From NCBI RefSeq assembly GCF_035953295.1, contig NZ_CP108370.1, positions 2,542,001 to 2,606,000 on the forward strand: a DNA stretch of 64,000 bases, given 5' to 3'. The translations under genes were made by a program, and so were the position numbers. Position 1 is the stretch's first letter. Each line of letters begins with the position of its first letter. Origin of the DNA: Streptomyces sp. NBC_01335. GTDB taxonomy: Bacteria; Actinomycetota; Actinomycetes; Streptomycetales; Streptomycetaceae. Positions 19,511-27,033 of the stretch are shown here, piece after piece. A model generated the notes under the pieces. That model ran no database searches, had not been told where the DNA came from, and saw only the letters and a list, made by a program, of their open reading frames with translations.

Positions 19511-19648
19511 GACATCGCGCCGGGACCGAACTGTTCGATGCGCCACAACCGCTATGGTGCTTCCGGGCGGCGACCCTCGCCCTCAATCGGTCTCCGATCC
19601 CGACACCGCCTTCGCGTTCAGGGTTCCCACTAGAGATGGGACACAGTT

Positions 19649-21679
19649 GTGTCAGTCAAAGTCAGCGTCATCATTCCGGTGTACAACCCGGGAAAGTACA
19701 TCGATCCCGCCATCGACTCGTTGCTGCGCCAGACCCTGCCCGCGAGCGAATTCGAAGTGCTGTTCGTCAATGACGGCTCGACCGATGACACACGCGAGCG
19801 CCTCGAAAAGCTGGCCACCGAGCACCCGCACTTCCGGGTGATCACCATCCCCAATTCGGGGTGGCCTGGCAAGCCTCGCAATATCGGCGTGGCGGAGGCC
19901 AAGGGCGAATACGTACAGTTCCTCGACCAGGACGACTACCTGGCATCCGAGGCTCTGCTGCGTCTCTACAACATGGGGCACCGCAACGGCTCCGACATCG
20001 TCATCGGTAAGGTGGCCAGCAACTTCCGCGGCGTCCCGCACGGCGTCTTCAAGGTCAACCGGGAGAAGTGCACGCTGCGTGACGCGCCGCTCTACGACTC
20101 CCTGACGCCGCACAAGATGTTCCGGACGGAATTCCTCCGCGAGAACTCGATCGCCTATCCCGAGGGCAAGCGCCGCCTCGAGGACCAGCTCTACATGATG
20201 CAGGCGTACTTCCCGGCGAAGGTCGTCTCCATCCTCGGGAACTACACCTGCTACTACTACTCGCGGCGCGACGACGGCCAGAACGCGGGCTCCGCGAAGC
20301 TCATCCCCTCGGGCTATTACGGAAACCTCCGCGAGGTCCTCGACGTCGTCGTGGAGAACACCGAGCCGGGCGAATTCCGCGACCTTCTGCTGCGCCGTTT
20401 CTACCGTGTGGAGATGTTGTCGCGCCTCAGTGAACCCGCCGTGCAGAAGTACGCGCCGGACTACCGCGACGAGATGATCGACGCCGTCCAGCCCCTGGCA
20501 CGCGACTTCATGCACGACGGCGTGCACGACGGGCTCGGCCCGATCCAGCGGCTCCGCTCCACCCTGCTGCGCAACGACGACCGCGAGGGGCTGGTCCGCA
20601 TCGCCCGGCTCGCCGGCTCCATCAAGGCGGCCGCCCGCCTGGAGAAGTTCGAGTGGCAGCCGGACGGCCGCATCCGGCTCGACATCACCGGCCGGCTCGT
20701 GCACGGCGACGACCAGGCGCCCGTCACCCTGGTGCGCCGCGACGGCCGCCTCCACCTGCACCCCGACCTCACGGCGGGCCTGCTGCCGGCCGGAGAGCTG
20801 CTGGACGTCGAGGACGACCTCGACGGCTACATGGCGGAGATCTCGCTGCGCAACCGCGAGACCGCCGTCGAGTGGCCCTGCCCCGCCAAGTTCACCTCGG
20901 AGGTCAAGGAGACCTCCGGCGGCGTCTTCGAGGTCGTGCTGACCGGCCACGGCCACGTCACCTCGGAGGGCGTCAAGAACCGCGGGCGCGTCTCGCGCGG
21001 ATTCTGGGACATCTGGGTGCCGCTGCGTGGCCTCGGCGTGGTCCGCAAGGCCCGGCTCGGCGCCGACCGCGCCCCCGGGGTGGACGCGGACTGCCTGCCC
21101 GCCTCGCTGGGCTCGCCCGCCCGCGCGGTGATCCCTTACTTCACCGACCCGCACGGCAACCTCACGCTGGACGTGGCCCGCCGCGCCAAGAAACTGGCCG
21201 TGTACCTGGAGGGCCGCCCGGTCCTGCGCACCCCCGGCAGCAAGACGGAACTGCGCCTGGACATCGTCACCACGACCGCCACGGCGGCCTCCAAGGCCGA
21301 ACTGGTGCTGACCGCCGCCGGCGGCACCGACCGGGTGCTCCCGACGACGCTCCGCCCCGTCCAGGGCCGCGCCCACGTGTCGGTGCCCGCCAGGGCCGCG
21401 GACGTGCCGCCGGGCGAGTGGAAGCTCTCGGTCCGGCTGGACGGCGCCAAGAGCGCCGCCGTGCCGCTCGCCGACGTACGGGTGGAGCGGGGCGGGAAGA
21501 TCGTCCTCGCGTCGGACCTGCCCGAGGTGAGCCCCGCCATGCTGAGCGCGATGGCCTCCGCCCGCCGCAAGGCGACCGTGCGCAGCGCGCTGCGGAGCGT
21601 GGGCGGGCCGATCGTCCGCCGACTGCCCGCCAAGGCCCGCAAGAAGGCGCGCGGCCTCGCCGCGAAGGTGGCCGGCTGA
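19649..21679 (+). CDS. TarS/TarP-like family 2 glycosyltransferase with beta-rich C-terminal domains
   Basis: The 676-residue product starts with a GT-A domain: VSVIIPVYNPGKYIDPAIDSLLRQ, VNDGSTDDT, the acceptor-loop motif NSGWPGKPRN, and the metal-binding LDQDD. YPEGKRRLEDQLYMMQAYF holds the likely catalytic acid. After about residue 330 come two or more beta-rich segments resembling the C-terminal domains of the S. aureus wall teichoic acid transferases TarS and TarP, then a basic tail (RRLPAKARKKARG). It probably decorates a poly(ribitol phosphate) or related wall polymer with a sugar; the sugar is unknown. No signal peptide, so it acts on the cytoplasmic face. The first ~700 bases look less GC-rich than the neighbours. 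It runs with rmlC on the plus strand. Confidence 0.85.
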   Translation: MSVKVSVIIPVYNPGKYIDPAIDSLLRQTLPASEFEVLFVNDGSTDDTRERLEKLATEHPHFRVITIPNSGWPGKPRNIGVAEAKGEYVQFLDQDDYLASEALLRLYNMGHRNGSDIVIGKVASNFRGVPHGVFKVNREKCTLRDAPLYDSLTPHKMFRTEFLRENSIAYPEGKRRLEDQLYMMQAYFPAKVVSILGNYTCYYYSRRDDGQNAGSAKLIPSGYYGNLREVLDVVVENTEPGEFRDLLLRRFYRVEMLSRLSEPAVQKYAPDYRDEMIDAVQPLARDFMHDGVHDGLGPIQRLRSTLLRNDDREGLVRIARLAGSIKAAARLEKFEWQPDGRIRLDITGRLVHGDDQAPVTLVRRDGRLHLHPDLTAGLLPAGELLDVEDDLDGYMAEISLRNRETAVEWPCPAKFTSEVKETSGGVFEVVLTGHGHVTSEGVKNRGRVSRGFWDIWVPLRGLGVVRKARLGADRAPGVDADCLPASLGSPARAVIPYFTDPHGNLTLDVARRAKKLAVYLEGRPVLRTPGSKTELRLDIVTTTATAASKAELVLTAAGGTDRVLPTTLRPVQGRAHVSVPARAADVPPGEWKLSVRLDGAKSAAVPLADVRVERGGKIVLASDLPEVSPAMLSAMASARRKATVRSALRSVGGPIVRRLPAKARKKARGLAAKVAG

Positions 21680-21763
21680 CCCGTCGGCCGTCCGGTACCG
21701 GACGGCCGGGGCACAGCCCGGCCGGAGAACCAGAAGTACACGAGAAGCGAAAAGAACAGGAAC

Positions 21764-22372
21764 GTGAATCAGATGCGGCAGCTCGACATCGCCGGAGCCT
21801 GGGTCCAGGAGCCCAAGGTCTTCCCCGACAGCCGGGGAAGCTTCCACGAGTGGTTCAAGGCCGCCGACTTCACCGAGGCGGCCGGCCACGGGCTCCAGCT
21901 CGCCCAGGCCAACTGCTCGGTGTCGAGCCGGGGCACCCTGCGCGGCATCCACTTCGCCGACGTCCCGCCGAGCCAGGCCAAGTACGTCAAGTGCGTGCGC
22001 GGCGCGGTGCTGGACGTGATCGTGGACATCCGGGTCGGCTCCCCCACGTACAAGCAGTGGGAGGCCGTCCGCCTCGACGACGTGGACCACCACGCGGTGT
22101 ACCTCTCCGAGGGCCTCGGCCACGCCTTCATGGCGCTGACCGACGACGCCACCGTGGTCTACCTCTGCTCCGAGGGGTACGCCCCCGGCCGCGAGCACGG
22201 GATCAACCCGCTCGACCCGGAGCTGGGCATCGAGTGGCCCGAGGGCATCACCCCGCTGCTCTCCGACAAGGACGCCGCCGCCCCCACGCTGGCCGAGGCC
22301 GAGGCGCAGGGGCTGCTGCCCTCCTACGAGGACTGCCAGGCCTACTACGAGCAGCTGCGCGCCCGGGGCTGA
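21764..22372 (+). CDS. rmlC: dTDP-4-dehydrorhamnose 3,5-epimerase
   Basis: RmlC epimerises dTDP-4-keto-6-deoxyglucose at C3 and C5, the third step to dTDP-L-rhamnose. The 202-residue cupin protein shows DSRGSFHEWFKAADF, QANCSVSSRGTLRGIHF with the catalytic His, KYVKCVRGAVLDVIVDIRVGSPTY, and YLSEGLGHAFMAL. The GTG at 21764 is preceded by AGGA at good spacing; the ATG three codons later is less well placed. It follows the glycosyltransferase by 85 bases on the plus strand, while rmlD, B and A face it on the minus strand. A terminator follows at 22394-22426. Confidence 0.95.
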   Translation: MNQMRQLDIAGAWVQEPKVFPDSRGSFHEWFKAADFTEAAGHGLQLAQANCSVSSRGTLRGIHFADVPPSQAKYVKCVRGAVLDVIVDIRVGSPTYKQWEAVRLDDVDHHAVYLSEGLGHAFMALTDDATVVYLCSEGYAPGREHGINPLDPELGIEWPEGITPLLSDKDAAAPTLAEAEAQGLLPSYEDCQAYYEQLRARG

Positions 22373-22393
22373 CCCGGCGACAAGCCCGTACGA

Positions 22394-22426
22394 GAACGCC
22401 CGGCCGGGGTCACCGGCCGGGCGTTC
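22394..22426 (+). terminator. Terminator after rmlC
   Basis: gaacgcccggccgg (22394-22407) pairs perfectly with ccggccgggcgttc (22413-22426), 5-base loop, 21 bases after the rmlC stop. Confidence 0.85.
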
Positions 22427-22491
22427 GGCGTTCCCGGGCGGCGGACCGGAAGGAGAGCCGGGCCGGGCAGGGAGCCGGGCCGGGAACACCG

Positions 22492-22531
22492 ACGGCCGGC
22501 TCCCCGCCCGGGTGGGCGGGGAGCCGGCCGT
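22492..22531 (-). terminator. Terminator after rmlD
   Basis: A perfect 18-base-pair stem (arm acggccggctccccgccc at 22492-22509, partner 22514-22531) with a 4-base loop, 20 bases past the rmlD stop. Confidence 0.85.
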
Positions 22532-22551
22532 GGTGACGGCGCGTCGGGCGG

Positions 22552-23436
22552 TCAGCCGCGCTCGGCGGCGACGAGGGCGTCGAACGCCTCCGTCAGCGCC
22601 TCGTGCCAGTCGCGGAGCGGTGCGATCCCGGCGGCGGCCCAGCGGTCGTGTCCGAGCACGCTGTACGCCGGGCGGGGAGCGGGCCGGACGAAGGCCTCGC
22701 TGGTGGTCGGGCGGACCCGCTCGGGGTCCGCGCCCAGCAGCCGGAAGATCTCCCGGGTGAAGCCGAACCAGGTCGTCTCGCCGCCGCTGGTGCCGTGGTA
22801 GACACCCGCCGGGGCGTCGCCCGCGAGGGCGGCCCGGCCGAGGGCGACCAGACGGTCCGCCAGGTCGACGGTCCAGGTCGGCTGGCCCCGCTGGTCGTCG
22901 ACGACGTCCAGGGTCTCCTTGATGCCTTCCAGCTTGATCATCGTGCGGACGAAGTTGCCGCCGCCCGCTCCGTACAGCCAGGCCGTACGGACCACGTAGC
23001 CGGTCTCCGGGAGGGTCTCCAGCACCGCGCGCTCGCCGGCGAGCTTGGTCCGCCCGTAGGCGCTGCGCGGGGCGGTGGCCTCGTCCTCGGCGTACGGCTT
23101 GTCGGCGTCGCCGGCGAAGACGTAGTCCGTGGAGACCTGGAGCAGCACGGCGCCGTTCTCACGGCACGCCTCGGCGAGGACCGCCGGGCCCGTGCCGTTG
23201 ACGCGCAGCGCGGCCTCCTCCTGGCTCTCCGCGTCGTCCACGGCGGTCCAGGCGGCGCAGTTGACGACGACCGCGGGGCGGTGCTCCGCGAACGCGGCGG
23301 CGACGGCGGCCGGGTCGGCGACGTCGAGCGCCGCACGGTCGGCGGCGACGGCGTCGACGCCCTCCGCGGCCAGCTTCGCCAGGACGTCGCGGCCCAGCAT
23401 GCCGCCGGCTCCGGTCACCAGCCAGACGGGGCTCAC
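22552..23436 (-). CDS. rmlD: dTDP-4-dehydrorhamnose reductase
   Basis: RmlD reduces dTDP-4-keto-L-rhamnose to dTDP-L-rhamnose, the last step. The 294-residue SDR protein has the NAD(P) loop VTGAGGMLGRDVL near residues 7-19, NCAAWTAVDDAE, the STDYVF motif, and the catalytic YGRTK (Tyr-x-x-x-Lys). The GTG start at 23436 overlaps the rmlB stop by four bases (GTGA), so the two are translationally coupled. It is the last gene of the minus-strand rmlA-rmlB-rmlD run. Confidence 0.95.
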   Translation of the reverse strand: MSPVWLVTGAGGMLGRDVLAKLAAEGVDAVAADRAALDVADPAAVAAAFAEHRPAVVVNCAAWTAVDDAESQEEAALRVNGTGPAVLAEACRENGAVLLQVSTDYVFAGDADKPYAEDEATAPRSAYGRTKLAGERAVLETLPETGYVVRTAWLYGAGGGNFVRTMIKLEGIKETLDVVDDQRGQPTWTVDLADRLVALGRAALAGDAPAGVYHGTSGGETTWFGFTREIFRLLGADPERVRPTTSEAFVRPAPRPAYSVLGHDRWAAAGIAPLRDWHEALTEAFDALVAAERG

Positions 23437-24419
23437 AGGGCGGCCCGGTCCTTCAGCGGCTCCCACCAGGCGCGGTTGTCGCGGTACCACTGCACGGTCT
23501 CGGCGAGGCCCTGCTTGAAGTCCTTGCGCGGGACGTAGCCGAGCTCCTCGCGGATCTTGGTGCAGTCCACGGAGTAGCGGCGGTCGTGGCCCTTGCGGTC
23601 CTCGACGTAGGTGACGCTGGTCTCCCAGTCGGCGCCGCAGGCTTCCAGCAGCAGGCCGGTGAGCTCCTTGTTGGAGAGCTCGGTGCCGCCGCCGATGTTG
23701 TAGACCTCGCCGGCGCGGCCCTTCGTGCGGACCAGCTCGATGCCCTGGACGTGGTCGTCGATGTGCAGCCAGTCGCGGACGTTGGCGCCGTCGCCGTAGA
23801 GCGGGACGGTCTTGCCGTCGAGCAGGTTGGTGACGAAGAGCGGGATGACCTTCTCGGGGAAGTGGTGGTGCCCGTAGTTGTTGGAGCAGCGGGTCACCCG
23901 CACGTCGAGGCCGTGGGTGCGGTGGTAGGAGAGCGCGATGAGGTCGCTGGACGCCTTCGCCGAGGAGTACGGCGAGTTGGGCTCCAGCGGGTGCGTCTCG
24001 GGCCAGGAGCCCTCGTCGATCGAGCCGTAGACCTCGTCGGTGGAGATGTGCACGAAGGTCTTGATCCCGGCCAGGTGCGCGGCGTGGATCAGGGTGTGGG
24101 TGCCCACGACGTTCGTACGGACGAACTCGGCGCCCCCGTCGATGGAGCGGTCCACGTGCGACTCGGCGGCGAAGTGCACCACCTGGTCGTGGTCGGCCAT
24201 GAGCTTGCCGACGAGTTCCGCGTCGCAGATGTCGCCCTGGACGAAGGAGAAGCCCGGGTGGTCGCGGACCTCGTCGAGGTTGGCGGGGTTGCCCGCGTAG
24301 GTGAGCTTGTCCAGCACCGTGACGGTGATGTCGCCGGGGCCCTGGGGGCCGAGGACGGTACGGACGTAGTGCGAGCCGATGAAGCCGGCTCCGCCGGTCA
24401 CCAGGATGTTGGTCGTCAT
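23433..24419 (-). CDS. rmlB: dTDP-glucose 4,6-dehydratase
   Basis: RmlB converts dTDP-glucose to dTDP-4-keto-6-deoxyglucose using bound NAD. The 328-residue extended SDR shows ILVTGGAGFIGSHYVR at residues 5-20, AAESHVDRSI, ISTDEVYG (with the TDE catalytic residues), and PYSSAKASSD with Tyr-x-x-x-Lys. The ATG at 24419 overlaps the rmlA stop (ATGA). It is coupled upstream to rmlA and downstream to rmlD. Confidence 0.97.
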   Translation of the reverse strand: MTTNILVTGGAGFIGSHYVRTVLGPQGPGDITVTVLDKLTYAGNPANLDEVRDHPGFSFVQGDICDAELVGKLMADHDQVVHFAAESHVDRSIDGGAEFVRTNVVGTHTLIHAAHLAGIKTFVHISTDEVYGSIDEGSWPETHPLEPNSPYSSAKASSDLIALSYHRTHGLDVRVTRCSNNYGHHHFPEKVIPLFVTNLLDGKTVPLYGDGANVRDWLHIDDHVQGIELVRTKGRAGEVYNIGGGTELSNKELTGLLLEACGADWETSVTYVEDRKGHDRRYSVDCTKIREELGYVPRKDFKQGLAETVQWYRDNRAWWEPLKDRAAL

Positions 24420-25486
24420 GAGGAGATCTGCACCTTGCTGTGGTCGCCGAGGACGAGTCGGTGGGCGGACGGGTTGCGGGGCGCCGGGGTGACCTCGACG
24501 TCGCGGCCGATGAGCGACGCCTCCACGCGGCGGACACCGGTGATGGAGGCTCCCCGGAGCACGATGGAGTACTCGATCTCGCTGTCCTCGATCCGGCAGC
24601 CCTCGGAGACCGAGGTGAAGGGACCGACGTACGCGTCGCTGATGACCGAACCGGCTCCGATGATCGCGGGACCGACGATGCGGCTGCCGGTGACCTTCGC
24701 GCCGGGCTCGATCCGCACGCGGCCGATGATCTCGCTGTGCTCGTCCACCTCCGCGCCGTCGGTGGCCGGCTCGACGGTCTCCAGGACGGACCGGTTGACC
24801 TCCAGCATGTCGGTGACGTTGCCGGTGTCCTTCCAGTAGCCGGAGATGGTGGTGGAGCGGACGTTGCGCTGCTGGTCGATCAGCCACTGGATGGCGTGGG
24901 TGATCTCCAGCTCGCCGCGCCAGGACGGCTCGATCGAGCGGACGGCCTCGTGGATCGCCGGGGTGAAGAGGTAGACGCCGACGAGGGCCAGGTCGCTCTT
25001 GGGCTTCTTCGGCTTCTCCTCCAGCGCGACGACGCGGCCCTCGGAGTCCAGCTCGGCGACGCCGAAGGAGGTCGGGTTGGGCACCCGGGTCAGCAGGATC
25101 TGCGCGTCGGGGCGGTCTCCGCGGAAGCCCTCGACGAGGCCGGTGATGCCGCCCACGATGAAGTTGTCGCCGAGGTACATCACGAAGTCGTCGTCGCCCA
25201 GGAAGTCGCGGGCGATGAGCACCGCGTGCGCCAGGCCGAGCGGCTGGTCCTGCGGAATGTAGGTGACCTCGATGCCGAGCGCGGAGCCGTCGCCGACCGC
25301 TTCACGGATCTCGGCGGCGGTGTCGCCCACGATGATGCCGACCTCGGTGATACCGGCGTCGGCGATCGCTTCGAGCCCGTAGAAAAGCACCGGCTTGTTG
25401 GCGACCGGTACCAATTGCTTCGCGGACGTGTGGGTGATCGGGCGCAGGCGGGTGCCCGCCCCGCCGGAGAGTACGAGTGCCTTCAC
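24416..25486 (-). CDS. rmlA: Glucose-1-phosphate thymidylyltransferase, long form
   Basis: RmlA makes dTDP-glucose from dTTP and glucose 1-phosphate, the entry to dTDP-L-rhamnose. The 356-residue product has the nucleotidyltransferase start ALVLSGGAGTRLRPITHTSAKQLVPVANKPV, YLGDNFI with the metal-binding Asp, and a C-terminal left-handed beta-helix (residues ~245-320). The extra ~65 residues over the ~290-residue housekeeping form place it with the long type seen in antibiotic and polysaccharide clusters. I start at the GTG at 25486 (VKALVLSGG). It heads the rmlA-rmlB-rmlD operon. Confidence 0.95.
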   Translation of the reverse strand: MKALVLSGGAGTRLRPITHTSAKQLVPVANKPVLFYGLEAIADAGITEVGIIVGDTAAEIREAVGDGSALGIEVTYIPQDQPLGLAHAVLIARDFLGDDDFVMYLGDNFIVGGITGLVEGFRGDRPDAQILLTRVPNPTSFGVAELDSEGRVVALEEKPKKPKSDLALVGVYLFTPAIHEAVRSIEPSWRGELEITHAIQWLIDQQRNVRSTTISGYWKDTGNVTDMLEVNRSVLETVEPATDGAEVDEHSEIIGRVRIEPGAKVTGSRIVGPAIIGAGSVISDAYVGPFTSVSEGCRIEDSEIEYSIVLRGASITGVRRVEASLIGRDVEVTPAPRNPSAHRLVLGDHSKVQISS

Positions 25487-25654
25487 GTGTGCTGTCCCCA
25501 AGCTGCGTGGTCGGTGGCCGGAAGCCGGATGGCAGGCGTTCCCGAGGCCGCTTTCATTCCATGGGATATTACTTCGAGTTCCGGTGAGGTTTCCCGACGA
25601 GTAACCCCGGCCACCGCCCCGCCCCGCCCCGGCCGCCCGCTCCGGGCTCCCGGA

Positions 25655-26887
25655 TCAGACCGAGGACTTCCACCGCTTCATGTCACGGCGGACCCGGCGC
25701 ACCACCCTGCGTGCCAGGGTAGGCCTGGGCTTGGGCCGGCCCGGCTTCGGCCGCGCGGGCGCCTGCAGCCGCTTGCTCGGGGCCCACTCCGGCACCGTCA
25801 TCTCGAACGCCTCGTCGGGGAGGCCCGCACCGGGCTTCCGGAAGTGCGGATAGACGAGGTAGGCGGCGTCCCCCTGCTCGGCCCGGACGACCTTCGGGGT
25901 GTGCCGGGCGGCGATGTACCGGTGGATGTCGGCGAGCAGGTCCAGCCGGCCGCGGGCGACGCATTCGAGCCGGAGGCGTTCGTTCACCTTGATCAGCTTC
26001 GCCACGCCCGGGGTCCAGTACCTGGTGATCGGGGCGGCCAGCTCCAGCTTGTGGGCGCGGACCGTCTCGCTCTCGTTGGCCACGGCCGGACCGAACTGCT
26101 GGATGAGCCCCACGGTGAACGGGCGCGCCATCATGAAGTCGCGCTCAGGCCCCTCGGGCACGAGTTCGGCGATGAGCTCGACCAGGGCCGTCAGTGCCTC
26201 GAACCGGGGCTCGTAACTGCCGCTGCGGGTGACGTGCAGGCCGTCGTCACGGCCCACCAGGTAGTAGCAGACGTACTCGGAGACGACGGAGACACCGGCG
26301 CCCCGGAGGTAGGCCTCCATGGTGAAGAGGGCGTCTTCGCCGGTACTCATCTTCTCGTCGAAGGTCATCCCGTGGCGGACCAGCAGCTCGCGGCGGAAGA
26401 GCTTCTGGGCGCTGAGTGTGAAGATGACGCGCGACTTGTAGAGATCGACGCGCTCCTCGTCCTTGCGCCCCCACATGGACCCGGCGGCGCTCCGGTTGAC
26501 GCCCACCATTTTGCCGAGCACCACGTCGGTGCCGGCCTTGTCGGCGATGGCGACCATGCGTTCCAGCGCCTCGAAGCCGAGGAAGTCGTCGGCGTCGAGG
26601 AAGAAGACGTACCGGCCGCGCGCGCGGGCGAGGCCCACGTTGCGCGGCCCGCTCGGGCCGCCGGAGTTGGCCTGGTGGATCACGGTGGTGGGGACGGCCG
26701 TACGCGCGGCGAACTCGTCCAGGTACGCGCCGGTGCCGTCCTTCGACCCGTCGTCGACCGCGATGAGCTCGAAGCGGTCGGCGGGCAGGGTCTGCGCCTC
26801 CACGGACTGGAGGCAGCGGATGAGATAGGGCATGGCTTCGTAAGCGCCGATGATCACGCTGACGTCTGGAATTCGAGTGTCGTTCAC
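25655..26887 (-). CDS. TarS-like family 2 glycosyltransferase
   Basis: The 410-residue product has a GT-A domain closely patterned on S. aureus TarS: VSVIIGAYEAMPYLIRCLQSVEAQ, VDDGSKDGT, NSGGPSGPRN, FLDADD (metal site), SRVIFTLSAQKLFRRELL and STGEDALFTMEAYL with the likely catalytic acid. The C-terminal part is helical and ends in a very basic tail (ARRVVRRVRRDMKRWKSSV) that may bind membrane lipids. It lacks the beta-rich C-terminal domains of the two larger relatives in the window. It likely adds a sugar to a ribitol-phosphate wall polymer. The GTG at 26887 is chosen; an alternative GTG lies at 26929. Confidence 0.85.
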   Translation of the reverse strand: MNDTRIPDVSVIIGAYEAMPYLIRCLQSVEAQTLPADRFELIAVDDGSKDGTGAYLDEFAARTAVPTTVIHQANSGGPSGPRNVGLARARGRYVFFLDADDFLGFEALERMVAIADKAGTDVVLGKMVGVNRSAAGSMWGRKDEERVDLYKSRVIFTLSAQKLFRRELLVRHGMTFDEKMSTGEDALFTMEAYLRGAGVSVVSEYVCYYLVGRDDGLHVTRSGSYEPRFEALTALVELIAELVPEGPERDFMMARPFTVGLIQQFGPAVANESETVRAHKLELAAPITRYWTPGVAKLIKVNERLRLECVARGRLDLLADIHRYIAARHTPKVVRAEQGDAAYLVYPHFRKPGAGLPDEAFEMTVPEWAPSKRLQAPARPKPGRPKPRPTLARRVVRRVRRDMKRWKSSV

Positions 26888-26956
26888 GAATAGAGATGAC
26901 AGCGGACGCACAGAATTGGTTGTGCGCACCTCTCAAGTGCGAAAAGTGACTTGCGT

Positions 26957-27004
26957 CACAATGGCCTGTTCTGACCTCTTTGGAGGCGAGAACAGGCCAT
27001 TGTG
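26957..27004 (-). terminator. Terminator after the polyol-phosphate polymerase gene
   Basis: cacaatggcctgttct (26957-26972) and its perfect complement (26989-27004) form a 16-base-pair stem. The inner bases can extend it with cctc/gagg. It is relatively AT-rich for this genome. Confidence 0.85.
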
Positions 27005-27033
27005 TATTACTTTTCGGTCATCGCTGGCGAGAT

